Shown here: positions 1-8,399 of the stretch, piece by piece
How the letters are laid out: each line of letters opens with the position of its first letter
Position numbering within the stretch: the first letter of the stretch is position 1
DNA from: [Clostridium] colinum
Lineage (GTDB): Bacteria; Bacillota; Clostridia; Lachnospirales; CAG-274
DNA: 64,000 bases
Reading direction: 5' to 3'
NCBI RefSeq assembly: GCF_940677205.1
Contig: NZ_OW712331.1
Location: 124,001 to 188,000, forward strand
Notes under the pieces: generated by a model
Told to the model about the DNA's origin: nothing
The model's input: only the letters and a program-made list of their open reading frames with translations
Databases searched by the model: none
Translations under genes and position numbers: made by a program

Positions 1-1880
1 TTACCGTGTTCACCAGCACGAGCAGCTTCAACAGCAGCATTAAGAGCTAGTATATTTGTTTGGAAAGCTATATCATCTATAACTTTAATAATATTTGATA
101 TACTACTAGAAGCATTATTAATATCTTCCATAGCATTAAGCATACTGTTCATTTGTTCGCTACCTTTAGAGGCATTTTCTCTAGTTTCTATAGAAAGTTT
201 ATTAGCTTTATTAGAGTTTTTACTATTTTCTTTTATTTGGTCTTCAATATCTGACATAATGTAAGTAAGTTTTTCAACAGATTCTGTTTGTTGAGTAGCA
301 CCTTCTGCTAAAGATATACTAGATTCAGATATTTGTTTAGCACTTGCAGAAACTTGCTCTGCAGAATCTATAATGTCTCTTGTAAGAGCATTAAGATTTT
401 CAACAATTAAGTTTACAGATTTTTGTATAGTTTTAAAATCACCTAAATATTCTCTATTAATAGAAACGTCAAAGTTTTTATTAGCCATTTCGTTAAGGAT
501 AGTTGAAATTTCTAAAATATAAGAATTGATACTTTGACCAGTAGAATTTACAGATTCTTTTATTTTATTAAACTCACCTTTATAATTAGATGATATTCTG
601 TAGCTAAAGTTACCTATAGAAAATTCGTTAAGTGAATTTTGAACTTCTTTAATAGGACCTACTATTTTGTCTATAAATTCATTAAGACCATCTAATAATA
701 ATTTCCATTGTCCATCATATTGTGTACTATCTAATTTATATTCTAAGTTACCATTTATAGCTTCATTTACTAAAGAATTTATTTCTGTAGATAATGTTTT
801 TAATGTTGTTTGAATATTTTTTAAAGCGTGTGTAGAAACATCTTTATCTCCTGGAAGTTCTTTAATATCGTTATCAAATTCTCCATCTTCTATTTCTTTA
901 ATACAATTTGCTACATATACAGAGTCTTCTACTAACCCATTAACTGCATTGTTTATATCTTCTGTTGCATCTTTAAAAGCACCGCTATATTTTTGTGTAT
1001 TTATTCTATAACTAGTTTCACCCATTTCTAAATGTTCAGAAAGGCTGTTAATATCATCTATAATACATTGAATAGTGCCAGACATATTTGCTATAGAATT
1101 TGAAAGATCACCAAGTTCATTTTTAATATTACTACGAATATCTACATCTAGATTACCTTTTAATACCTCTAAAGCAGCATTTTTAATTTTTGCTACAGGT
1201 TTTGTTATTGACCTTGATAAGCTTATCATAAATAAATATATAAGAGCAACAATAACTATAGTTAATACAAATAAATTTGTAGTTATACGGCTAATATTTT
1301 TAGAAGATGTATTTAAATCATTTACCATTATAGAAAAAGTTAAATCTGGTAAGGAATATAATATGTCAAATAACTGTTCAATAGTAGTTGTAGTAGATGC
1401 ATCTTTTTCGGCAACTTTTTTTAAATCACCTTGTTCAGAAAAATTAATATACTCTAAAACACCTTCATAGTATTCATCTAATAACACTAATGCGCTATTA
1501 TATTTAGATATTAAATCATTTTTTAAGGATTCACTATTATTATCAATATAAAATTCATTTAAATTTGATAAGTAATTTTCTAAAATATTACGAGATTTTT
1601 CATATGCTAATGTAAGATTATTTCTAGCAGTATTGAATTCTTTTTTTGCAATATAAGAAATAGTTTGATATGCAACAAATCTAATATTTACAATATTTGG
1701 TATAGAGTTTATAATGTCATTATTTACATTTTGTACAGATTCTATTTTAGATACAAAATTTTTATCGAGTTTTCTTAAAGCACCGCTACCATAAAACCCC
1801 AAAGTTACAACTAATATAGCTAGTATTGTAACTACTACTCCAAACCTAACTTTAAGTTTTAGATTTTTATAAAAATTCAT
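1..1880 (-). CDS. Methyl-accepting chemotaxis protein (3' end outside the window)
   Basis: Membrane chemoreceptor that would signal to CheA/CheW. Reading back from ATG 1880 (GAGGTGG ribosome site just upstream) there is an N-terminal membrane segment, a helical extracellular part of about 170 residues, a second membrane segment near residues 200-222, and a long cytoplasmic part. Residues about 225-520 hold roughly six HAMP-like units, each with a GNxxxxI-type turn followed by a (G/D)xF/L-helix. The methyl-accepting signalling domain follows and reaches the hairpin tip [18 protein letters not shown] exactly at base 1. The frame is open to the window edge, so the gene is truncated by the window and not shown to be broken. 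The ligand cannot be read from sequence. Family assignment is certain. Confidence 0.95.
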   Translation of the reverse strand, partial: MNFYKNLKLKVRFGVVVTILAILVVTLGFYGSGALRKLDKNFVSKIESVQNVNNDIINSIPNIVNIRFVAYQTISYIAKKEFNTARNNLTLAYEKSRNILENYLSNLNEFYIDNNSESLKNDLISKYNSALVLLDEYYEGVLEYINFSEQGDLKKVAEKDASTTTTIEQLFDILYSLPDLTFSIMVNDLNTSSKNISRITTNLFVLTIVIVALIYLFMISLSRSITKPVAKIKNAALEVLKGNLDVDIRSNIKNELGDLSNSIANMSGTIQCIIDDINSLSEHLEMGETSYRINTQKYSGAFKDATEDINNAVNGLVEDSVYVANCIKEIEDGEFDNDIKELPGDKDVSTHALKNIQTTLKTLSTEINSLVNEAINGNLEYKLDSTQYDGQWKLLLDGLNEFIDKIVGPIKEVQNSLNEFSIGNFSYRISSNYKGEFNKIKESVNSTGQSINSYILEISTILNEMANKNFDVSINREYLGDFKTIQKSVNLIVENLNALTRDIIDSAEQVSASAKQISESSISLAEGATQQTESVEKLTYIMSDIEDQIKENSKNSNKANKLSIETRENASKGSEQMNSMLNAMEDINNASSSISNIIKVIDDIAFQTNILALNAAVEAARAGEHG

Positions 1881-1917
1881 TTTAACCCACCTCTTTAACA
1901 TTTTATTATTTTTTTAC

Positions 1918-1946
1918 ATTATAATATATTTTTTAACAATAAACAA
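1918..1946 (-). promoter_or_regulatory. Probable sigma-A promoter of the chemoreceptor gene
   Basis: On the minus strand a TTGTTT -35 box, 17-bp spacer and TATAAT -10 box lie about 40 bases upstream of the chemoreceptor ATG. The -10 matches consensus and the -35 is moderate. No sigma-D-type motility promoter was seen. Confidence 0.5.
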
Positions 1947-2145
1947 GTAAAAAAATTAAAAAAGTTAAATTTTACAAATAATTTATATATAAGATAAAAG
2001 TATCAATAAAAGTATAATTAAACATAATTATTAAAATATGATAATATATTATATAAAGTAAAAAAAATATTGTGTAAATTATATATAAAAATATTTTCAA
2101 AATATGACTTTAAAACTTATGAAAGTGCAAATTGTATATACATTA

Positions 2146-2174
2146 TTGACAAAATTATGTAAAACTAGTAAAAT
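2146..2174 (+). promoter_or_regulatory. Sigma-A promoter of the cystine/cysteine gene cluster
   Basis: TTGACA, 17-bp spacer, TAAAAT; it ends 45 bases before the symporter ATG at 2220, which has GAAAGAGGG as its ribosome site. A near-consensus promoter. Confidence 0.8.
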
Positions 2175-2219
2175 ATTGTTATTAATAAGTATTTTTAAAT
2201 TATAGAAAGAGGGAAAACT

Positions 2220-3602
2220 ATGGACTCAGTATTTTTCAAAGAATTTTTAATGATTAGTGAGATAAAAACGGTTGTTTTTATATTTGTTTTATTTGCACTT
2301 TTCTTTGGTATGAAAATGATTGAAAAGAAAAAAGTAGCATTTTCTACTAGGATGATTATAGCAACAGTAGTAGGTTTAGTTTTAGGGGTTGTTATACAAG
2401 TAGCATCAGGGTTTGCAAAGGACTCAATGGAAATTACATTTGTGGTTGAAACAACTAAATGGTATAGTTTATTTGGAAATGGATTTATCGATTTAATACG
2501 AATGTTAGTTATACCTTTAATTATGGTTTCTATAATACACGTTATTGTTAATATGAAAGAAGGCGCTAACATTGCTAGCTTTACTAAAAAAACTTTGATA
2601 GTAACAGTTGTTATGGTTTCTATATCTGTAATAGTAGGTTTAACTGTTGGTAATTTATTTAAAGTAGGAAGTAGTATAACAGTTGAACAAGGTAGTGCTG
2701 AAATAAAAGAAGTAACAACTATTGTTGATACATTAAGAGGATTAATACCTTCTAATCCTGTAAAAGCTATGGTTGATGTTAACATTATTGCGCTTGTTAT
2801 TATATCTGCTTTCTTTGGTATTGGTGCAAAACGTATGAGCAAAAAATATATGGACGTTGTTAAACCATTTATTGATTTAATTAACGCTTTACAAAAAATT
2901 ATTATGAGTATAGCTATGACGATAATTAAATGGATGCCATATGCAGTTATTGCACTTTTAGCAAATACAATTGCACAAAGAGGTATTGAAAGTATTAAAG
3001 AAGTTGGCATATTTATAGTAGCTTTATATGTATCCGTTATAATTATGTTTATTATCCAACTTATAGCAATATCTTTATTTGGCATTAACCCTATAATATA
3101 TCTTAAAAAAGGTGTAGCTGTTATGGTATTAGCCTTTACATCACGTTCTAGTGTAGGTTGTTTGCCTCTAACAATTGAAACATTGGTAGATAAAATGGGT
3201 GTTAATGATGGTACGGCAAGTTTTGTAGGTGGATTTGGAACAACAGCTGGTATGCAAGGTTGTGCAGGTGTTTTTCCAGCTTTATTGTTAGTTTTTGTAT
3301 GTAATGTTACAGGTAGACCTATGGATATTACATTTATTGTTATGGCTTTAGTTGTTATAGTAATTGGTTCGTTTGGTATAGCAGGTATACCAGGCACGGC
3401 TACAATGGCAGCATCTGTTGCTTTATCTGGTATAGGTATGGCTAGTCTTTTCCCAACTATTAGCCCTATATTAGCAATAGACCCTATTATTGATATGGGA
3501 AGAACGTTATTAAACGTTACAGGGTCTATGACAAATGCTCTTATTGTAGATAAGAGTTTAGGTCAACTTAATATGGAACATTTTAAAGATATGAGTAAAT
3601 AA
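2220..3602 (+). CDS. TcyP-like cystine:cation symporter (DAACS family)
   Basis: Integral membrane sodium- or proton-coupled symporter of the dicarboxylate/amino acid:cation family, 460 residues with about 8-10 hydrophobic segments. The pattern FTSRSSVGCLPL near residues 305-316, the glycine-rich GFGTTAGMQGCAGVFPA stretch and the C-terminal DMGRTLLNVTGSM block closely resemble B. subtilis TcyP (L-cystine uptake) as I recall it. The next genes encode a disulfide-reductase-family flavoprotein and an L-cysteine desulfidase, which fits import of cystine or cysteine for catabolism. The family is certain; cystine as substrate is inferred from similarity and context. A long antisense reading frame here is only a shadow. 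Confidence 0.85.
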   Translation: MDSVFFKEFLMISEIKTVVFIFVLFALFFGMKMIEKKKVAFSTRMIIATVVGLVLGVVIQVASGFAKDSMEITFVVETTKWYSLFGNGFIDLIRMLVIPLIMVSIIHVIVNMKEGANIASFTKKTLIVTVVMVSISVIVGLTVGNLFKVGSSITVEQGSAEIKEVTTIVDTLRGLIPSNPVKAMVDVNIIALVIISAFFGIGAKRMSKKYMDVVKPFIDLINALQKIIMSIAMTIIKWMPYAVIALLANTIAQRGIESIKEVGIFIVALYVSVIIMFIIQLIAISLFGINPIIYLKKGVAVMVLAFTSRSSVGCLPLTIETLVDKMGVNDGTASFVGGFGTTAGMQGCAGVFPALLLVFVCNVTGRPMDITFIVMALVVIVIGSFGIAGIPGTATMAASVALSGIGMASLFPTISPILAIDPIIDMGRTLLNVTGSMTNALIVDKSLGQLNMEHFKDMSK

Positions 3603-3615
3603 TAATACAATATAG

Positions 3616-3650
3616 TTTTAGCATCTTTGTCTTTGATAAAGATGCTAAAA
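3616..3650 (+). terminator. Intergenic hairpin between symporter and flavoprotein genes
   Basis: A perfect 13-bp inverted repeat (TTTTAGCATCTTT and its complement) with a 9-base loop. It is followed by A residues rather than a T tract on the plus strand, so it is a weak terminator or an mRNA-processing hairpin rather than a full stop. It would allow graded expression of the downstream genes. Confidence 0.5.
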
Positions 3651-3677
3651 AAATAGCATTACAAAGGAGTGTATATA

Positions 3678-5012
3678 ATGAGAGTTATTGTTATTGGTGG
3701 AATAGCAGCGGGAATGAGCGCAGCGGCAAAATTTAGAAGGCTTGACAAAGATGCTGAAATAAAAGTATATGAAAAAACACCTATTGTTTCTTTTGGTGCT
3801 TGTGGATTGCCTTATTTTGTAGGAGGATTTTTTGATAATGAAAATCAAATGATAGCAAGAAGCCCAGAAAAGTTTAAAGAGTCTGGCATAGATATAAGCG
3901 TAGAACATCAGGTTATAGCAGTAGATCCAGTTAATAAAAAAATTAAAGTAAAAGATTTAAAAACAGATAATGTTTTTGAGGATAGTTATGATAAATTAAT
4001 GATAGCAACAGGAGCTTCTGCAATAATACCACCTATTAAAAATTTTAATATTGATAATGTGCATACTCTTAAATCAATGGAAGATGGAAAAATTTTAAGA
4101 GAAAAAATGAAAGATAATTCTATTAAAAAAGTTGCAATAATAGGTGCAGGATTTATAGGGTTAGAGGCAGTAGAAGCGGCTAGAGAATATAATAAAGAAA
4201 TATCTGTATTCCAGTTAGAAGATAGAATTTTAAAAGAAGTGTTTGATAAAGAAGTTACAAGTATATTAGAAGAAGAGCTTAAAAATAAAGGTGTAAATTT
4301 ATTTTTAAATAGTAAAGTAGTAGAATTTAAAGGAGATAGCAAAGTAAATAAAGTAGTTACAGAAAATGAAGAAATAGAGGCAGATTTAGTTGTATTGGCA
4401 ACAGGTGTAAAACCTAACACAGAATTTTTAAAAGATACAGGCATTAAAATGCTTAAAAATGGAGCTATCGTTGTAGATAAACAAGGTAAAACATCTATTG
4501 AAGATATATATAGTGCAGGAGATTGTGCAACAGTTACACATCTTTTAAAACCAGAACCAACATATATACCGTTAGCAACAGTAGCTAATAAATTTGGGCG
4601 TATTGTAGGTGAAAATCTTGGTGGCAAAAATATGGAATATGAAGGTAGCTTAGGCTCTGCTTGTATTAAAGTGTTAGATATAGAAGCTGGTAGAACAGGT
4701 ATTACAGAAGAAGAGGCTACAAAATTAGGTCTTAACTTTAAAACAGTTTTTGTTACAGATAAAAATCAAACAGATTATTATCCAGGGCAAGAAGAAATAT
4801 CTATAAAGCTTATATATAATGCCGATACAAAAGTTATTTTGGGAGCACAAGTTGTAGGGAAAAAAGATGCTGTGCAAAGAACAAATGCTCTTGCAGTAGC
4901 TATCTATGCAAAAGTTACAACAGAACAACTAGGTATGATGGATTTTTGTTATTCACCACCTTTTGCAAGAACGTGGGATGTTTTAAATAGAGTAGGTAAT
5001 GTTGCTAAATAA
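3678..5012 (+). CDS. CoA-disulfide reductase / NADH oxidase family flavoprotein
   Basis: FAD- and NAD(P)H-dependent pyridine nucleotide-disulfide oxidoreductase, 444 residues. FAD-binding GGIAAGMSAA is at the N terminus, the single redox cysteine sits in SFGACGLPY (Cys42), a second dinucleotide fold IIGAGFIGLEA lies near residue 152, and the FAD motif YSAGDCA follows. The C-terminal dimerisation domain ends ...MDFCYSPPFARTWD. The single-cysteine arrangement is that of CoA-disulfide reductases, NADH:polysulfide reductases and NADH oxidases, which sequence alone does not separate. Start chosen at ATG 3678 because AAAGGAG lies 9 bases upstream; an in-frame GTG at 3669 is too close to it. Its place between a cystine transporter and a cysteine desulfidase suggests disulfide, persulfide or polysulfide reduction (inference). 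Confidence 0.88.
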   Translation: MRVIVIGGIAAGMSAAAKFRRLDKDAEIKVYEKTPIVSFGACGLPYFVGGFFDNENQMIARSPEKFKESGIDISVEHQVIAVDPVNKKIKVKDLKTDNVFEDSYDKLMIATGASAIIPPIKNFNIDNVHTLKSMEDGKILREKMKDNSIKKVAIIGAGFIGLEAVEAAREYNKEISVFQLEDRILKEVFDKEVTSILEEELKNKGVNLFLNSKVVEFKGDSKVNKVVTENEEIEADLVVLATGVKPNTEFLKDTGIKMLKNGAIVVDKQGKTSIEDIYSAGDCATVTHLLKPEPTYIPLATVANKFGRIVGENLGGKNMEYEGSLGSACIKVLDIEAGRTGITEEEATKLGLNFKTVFVTDKNQTDYYPGQEEISIKLIYNADTKVILGAQVVGKKDAVQRTNALAVAIYAKVTTEQLGMMDFCYSPPFARTWDVLNRVGNVAK

Positions 5013-5024
5013 AGGAGCTATTTT

Positions 5025-6300
5025 ATGGAAAAAGCATTGTATGATAATTATATCCAAATATTAAAAGAAGAATTAGTTGTTGCTATGGGTTGTACTGAGC
5101 CTATATCAATAGCATATGCAGGAGCTAAAGCCAGAGAAGTTTTAGGAAAAAAAACCAGACCAAATTATAGTAAGATGTAGTGGAAATATTATAAAAAATG
5201 CAAAATGTGTTACTGTGCCTAATACTAATGGGCTAATAGGAATAGGTGCAAGTGCTATAACAGGGGTATTGGCAGGAGATGCAACAAAAGAGCTAGAAAC
5301 TATTAGTTTATTAGATGCTAAATATTTAGAAGAAATAGAAAGACTTATAAATACAGATTATTGTATAGTTATGTTATTAGATACACCTATTAGTTTACAC
5401 GTTATTGTTGAGGTATATAGCGGTGAAGAAAGTGCCTCTGTTGAGATAAAACAAACGCATACAAATATAACAAAAATAGTTAAAAATGATGAAATAATAT
5501 TTAGTCAAGAAGAAAGTGAAGATAAGTATCTTGGTGTATTTGTAGATAGAAATACGCTACATGTAAAAGATATTTATGATTTTGCTAATAATGTTAATTT
5601 AGATGATGTAAAAGAGCTTTTAGATAGCCAAATAGAAAAGAATTTTGCTATTGCAAAAGAAGGTATAAAAGGTGCATATGGAACAGGTATAGGGAAAGTT
5701 TTATTAAACCATTATAGCGATGATATAACTATAAAAATAAAAGCATATACCGCAGCAGCCTCTGAGGCAAGAATGAGCGGTAGCCCTATGCCAGTTGTTA
5801 CAAATTCTGGTAGTGGAAACCAAGGAATAACAGTTTCTGTACCTCTTGTAGTGTATGCTAAAGAAAAAAACATAAGTAAAGAAAAGCTTTATAGAGGCTT
5901 AGTTTTGTCTAACCTTTTGGCTATACACCAAAAAACGCTTATAGGTAGATTATCTGCTTTTTGTGGAGTTGTATCGGCTGCTTGTGCAAGTGGTGCGGGC
6001 ATAACATATTTAGCAGGAGGTAACTTAAAACAAATAGAGGACACTATAACAAATACATTAGCTAATATTTCTGGCATAGTTTGTGATGGAGCAAAGCCGG
6101 CTTGTGGAGCAAAAATAGCATCTAGCTTAGATGGGGCTTTAATGGGACATTATTTAGCTATGGAAAATAAAGTTTATAAAAATAATACAGGAATATTAAA
6201 AGATGATGTGGAAAAAACTATAAATGCAGTAGGTCGTCTTGGTAAAGAGGGTATGAAACAAACAGATACAGAAATATTAAATATAATGCTTGATAAATAG
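5025..6300 (+). pseudogene. L-cysteine desulfidase / serine dehydratase-like (CyuA/YhaM, UPF0597), frameshifted
   Basis: Members of this family degrade L-cysteine to pyruvate, ammonia and sulfide with an iron-sulfur centre. The reading frame starts at ATG 5025 (AAAGGAGC ribosome site) and contains MGCTEP, the N-terminal cluster cysteine (Cys23). It is thrown out of frame in an A8 run at 5147-5154 and stops at 5187-5189. Removing one A joins it to the frame through 6300, giving about 424 residues with ...IIVRCSGNIIKNAK...VPNTNG across the join and the C-terminal cysteines in CDGAKPACGAK. The family's usual length is about 430. Either the gene is inactivated, slippage makes some full product, or one A is a sequencing error. 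Function in cysteine catabolism is supported by the upstream TcyP-like gene and flavoprotein. A terminator follows. Confidence 0.85.
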
Positions 6301-6304
6301 TAAT

Positions 6305-6335
6305 AAAAGGCAGTAGATATTATCTACTGCCTTTT
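6305..6335 (+). terminator. Intrinsic terminator of the cysteine cluster
   Basis: AAAAGGCAGTAGATA and its complement around a minimal loop, with the 3' arm ending in TTTT. It begins 5 bases after the desulfidase stop. Confidence 0.85.
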
Positions 6336-6448
6336 ATATTGTAATAATTTCATTATTACTAATAAGTTTTATATTTACGAAATAAATCTTCGTTTTGTGA
6401 TTTTAATTTTTTAACATTTTGTATTTAAAAATATAAAGATAAATTTAG

Positions 6449-6500
6449 GACCATAATAATATCTAAAGACTTAAACTGTAGATATTATTATGGTCTTTTT
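6449..6500 (+). terminator. Second, separate intrinsic terminator
   Basis: A perfect 17-bp stem (GACCATAATAATATCTA and complement), 13-base loop and T5 tail on the plus strand. It is 114 bases beyond the first terminator with no ORF between them. It is either a back-up terminator or the end of a very short unrecognised transcript. Confidence 0.75.
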
Positions 6501-6535
6501 GATAAAAATTAAACTAATTGTACGCCAAAACTTTA

Positions 6536-6847
6536 TTATATAAATTTTACTGCAGTACCATAGCACAATATTTCAGAAGCACCTTGCATAACAGCACTAG
6601 AAGAATAGTGTATTCCTAAAACAGCGTCTGCTCCGAGTGCTTTAGCTTGTTCTATAACACGTTCAGTAGCTTGTTTTCTAGCTTCTTCTAACATTTCAGT
6701 ATAACCTTTAAGCTCTCCACCAACAATAGTTTTAAAAGAAGCGCCAAGGTCTCTACCTATATGTTTAGATTGTACTGTACTACCTTCAACTAAACCTAAA
6801 ACTTCAAAATTTTTATTTGGTAACATTTGTAATGTAGATAATATCAT
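6536..6847 (-). CDS. YbjQ/UPF0145 family protein
   Basis: A 103-residue cytoplasmic protein of the YbjQ (UPF0145) family, a small beta-alpha fold often annotated as heavy-metal-binding domain although its function is not established. Family features visible: MILSTLQMLPNKNFEVLGLV at the N terminus, the GRDLGASFKTIVGGELKGYTEML block, and ALGADAVLGIHYSSS toward the C terminus. It is full length. Start at 6847 is supported by GGAGG 6 bases upstream. It is 17 bases downstream of the methyltransferase gene on the same strand and probably cotranscribed. Confidence 0.88.
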   Translation of the reverse strand: MILSTLQMLPNKNFEVLGLVEGSTVQSKHIGRDLGASFKTIVGGELKGYTEMLEEARKQATERVIEQAKALGADAVLGIHYSSSAVMQGASEILCYGTAVKFI

Positions 6848-6864
6848 AATATTACCTCCTTTTA

Positions 6865-8034
6865 CTAAAAATAATTTTTCAATAATTTGTATATTGTAGG
6901 GTCTACGCCAAAATTATACAATATTTTTTCAAATTCTTCAATATTTTTAACATTTTTTTGGAAATTTTTATTTTTTATTGCTTTAATCATTATATTTTTT
7001 GGAGTATGTTCCATATCTATAAATTCTATAATATTTGTTTTATATCCACATAATTTTAGGGCTTCTGCTCTTAAAGAGTCTGTTAGGATAGAAGAAAAAC
7101 GCTCTTTTAATATGCCATAGCCTAACACACAAGAAAGGGTATCATTTTTTATTTGTTTAAAAAGTTCGTGTTGACAACAAGGCACACTTAATATAACATC
7201 ACAATTTAGCTTTACACCAAAATATATAGCGTAGTCTGTTGCAGTATCACAAGCGTGGAGAGAAATTATCATATTAACTTTTTCGTTTTCATCAATATTT
7301 TGTATGTCTTCATTAAAAAATTGTAAGTTTTTAAAACCAAACTCTTTTGCTAGATTGTTACAATGGTCTACAACATCTTTTTTTAAATCATACCCATTTA
7401 TAGTAACATTTTTTTCTTTTATATTATTAAAATAATGATACATGGCAAATGTTAAATAGCTTTTTCCACACCCCATATCTATTATTTTAGCATTTTTAGG
7501 TAAATTTTCTTCTATATCTTTAATCATTTCTAAAAATTTATTTATTTGTCTAAATTTCTTTTGTTTATGGCTTACAACAATACCATTTTTATCTATAATA
7601 CCTAGTTTATAAAGCCAATCTACAAATTCGCCATCTTTTAGAATATAATTTTTAGTTTTATTATGACTTTGAGGAACAGTATCTACAATAGTGCTTTTTT
7701 TAACACCAGTTATTTTAAAATTACCTTTTTTATTCATCAATAAAGTAAGACTATTATTAGCTAATATATCACATTGTTTAAAATTTTCAGTCATAATAGA
7801 TATTATCTTTTGTAATATTATATTGCTATCTTCTATATTTTCATGTATTACTTTTTTATCTATATAATAAGAAAATTGAAAATATATTTTATTTTTTAAC
7901 GTAATTTTTTTAATATCAATTTTTTTAGGTAAATTTTCACCTTTTTTAATAGGATTACTTATAATAGCTTTTGTTAAATAATCTATGTTTATAAAATCTT
8001 TTAGTTTTTCTAAAATATTATCTTTTGTTATCAT
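6865..8034 (-). CDS. METTL25-like SAM-dependent methyltransferase
   Basis: Predicted class I S-adenosylmethionine-dependent methyltransferase, 389 residues. An N-terminal domain of about 165 residues has no motif I recognise. The SAM fold begins at KIIDMGCGKSYLTFAMYHYF (motif I), followed by ING-YDLKKDV (acidic motif II) and NMIISLHACDTATDYAI. The element VPCCQHELF is characteristic of the METTL25/RRNAD1-like group. Bacterial members are uncharacterised and the substrate is unknown. It lies between ylmC/ymxH-like (12 bases upstream) and the ybjQ-like gene, probably one transcript. Enzyme class is well supported; target is unknown. Confidence 0.8.
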   Translation of the reverse strand: MITKDNILEKLKDFINIDYLTKAIISNPIKKGENLPKKIDIKKITLKNKIYFQFSYYIDKKVIHENIEDSNIILQKIISIMTENFKQCDILANNSLTLLMNKKGNFKITGVKKSTIVDTVPQSHNKTKNYILKDGEFVDWLYKLGIIDKNGIVVSHKQKKFRQINKFLEMIKDIEENLPKNAKIIDMGCGKSYLTFAMYHYFNNIKEKNVTINGYDLKKDVVDHCNNLAKEFGFKNLQFFNEDIQNIDENEKVNMIISLHACDTATDYAIYFGVKLNCDVILSVPCCQHELFKQIKNDTLSCVLGYGILKERFSSILTDSLRAEALKLCGYKTNIIEFIDMEHTPKNIMIKAIKNKNFQKNVKNIEEFEKILYNFGVDPTIYKLLKNYF

Positions 8035-8046
8035 TATAAAATCTCC

Positions 8047-8307
8047 TTATTTTACATCTCTTAATACACAATCTACATCTACATCTACTAAAATTATATC
8101 ATCACCTATTTTTTTTATATCACACCAGTTTATTACATACTCTGTTTCTTTTCCAAAAAAACCAAGCATTTTACAAGGACCAGCTATAATAATTTTTAAA
8201 ACACAACCAGTCTTAATATTTATTTCCACATCGGTAACAAAGCCAAGCCTTGCACCATCTTTTATATTTATAACTTCTTTTTGTCTTAAATCTTCTAAAC
8301 GAGCCAT
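8047..8307 (-). CDS. YlmC/YmxH family sporulation-associated PRC-barrel protein
   Basis: An 86-residue protein with the YlmC/YmxH signature: RLEDLRQKEVINIKDGARLGFVTDVE, then GPCKMLGFFGKETEYVINW, and the final block KIGDDIILVDVDVD. The family is a single PRC-barrel domain found in spore-forming Firmicutes; its biochemical role is not established. I prefer ATG 8307 over the in-frame ATG 8319, because GGTGAT sits just before it, whereas the upstream ATG follows a possible ribosome site with almost no spacing. It is the first gene of the three-gene minus-strand run ending with the ybjQ-like gene. Confidence 0.88.
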   Translation of the reverse strand: MARLEDLRQKEVINIKDGARLGFVTDVEINIKTGCVLKIIIAGPCKMLGFFGKETEYVINWCDIKKIGDDIILVDVDVDCVLRDVK

Positions 8308-8399
8308 AAAAATCACCATTACCTTTTTAATAGAATATATGTAAAAAAGTAATGGTGTATGTTAATTAGTAAAATATAGTTTAGAATTTTAAGTATATT

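Larger units (their letters stand above)
1881..2219. other. Divergent intergenic region
   Basis: About 340 bases of A/T-rich DNA between the chemoreceptor and the symporter. It contains the two divergent promoters listed separately. I saw no ORF with a ribosome binding site, no T-box or SAM-type leader and no convincing operator. Confidence 0.6.

Noticed and set aside
1881-2219. A cysteine-specific T-box or S-box upstream of the cystine symporter
   Set aside because: No GGTGG T-box core or SAM-riboswitch core was found on the plus strand.
2195-3397. 400-codon open frame antisense to the symporter gene
   Set aside because: It runs exactly opposite a well-supported transporter, has no ribosome site and a low-complexity Ile/Thr/Pro composition typical of antisense frames in A/T-rich genes.
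3986-4627. 213-codon antisense ORF opposite the flavoprotein
   Set aside because: No ribosome site, and the sense strand encodes all family motifs.
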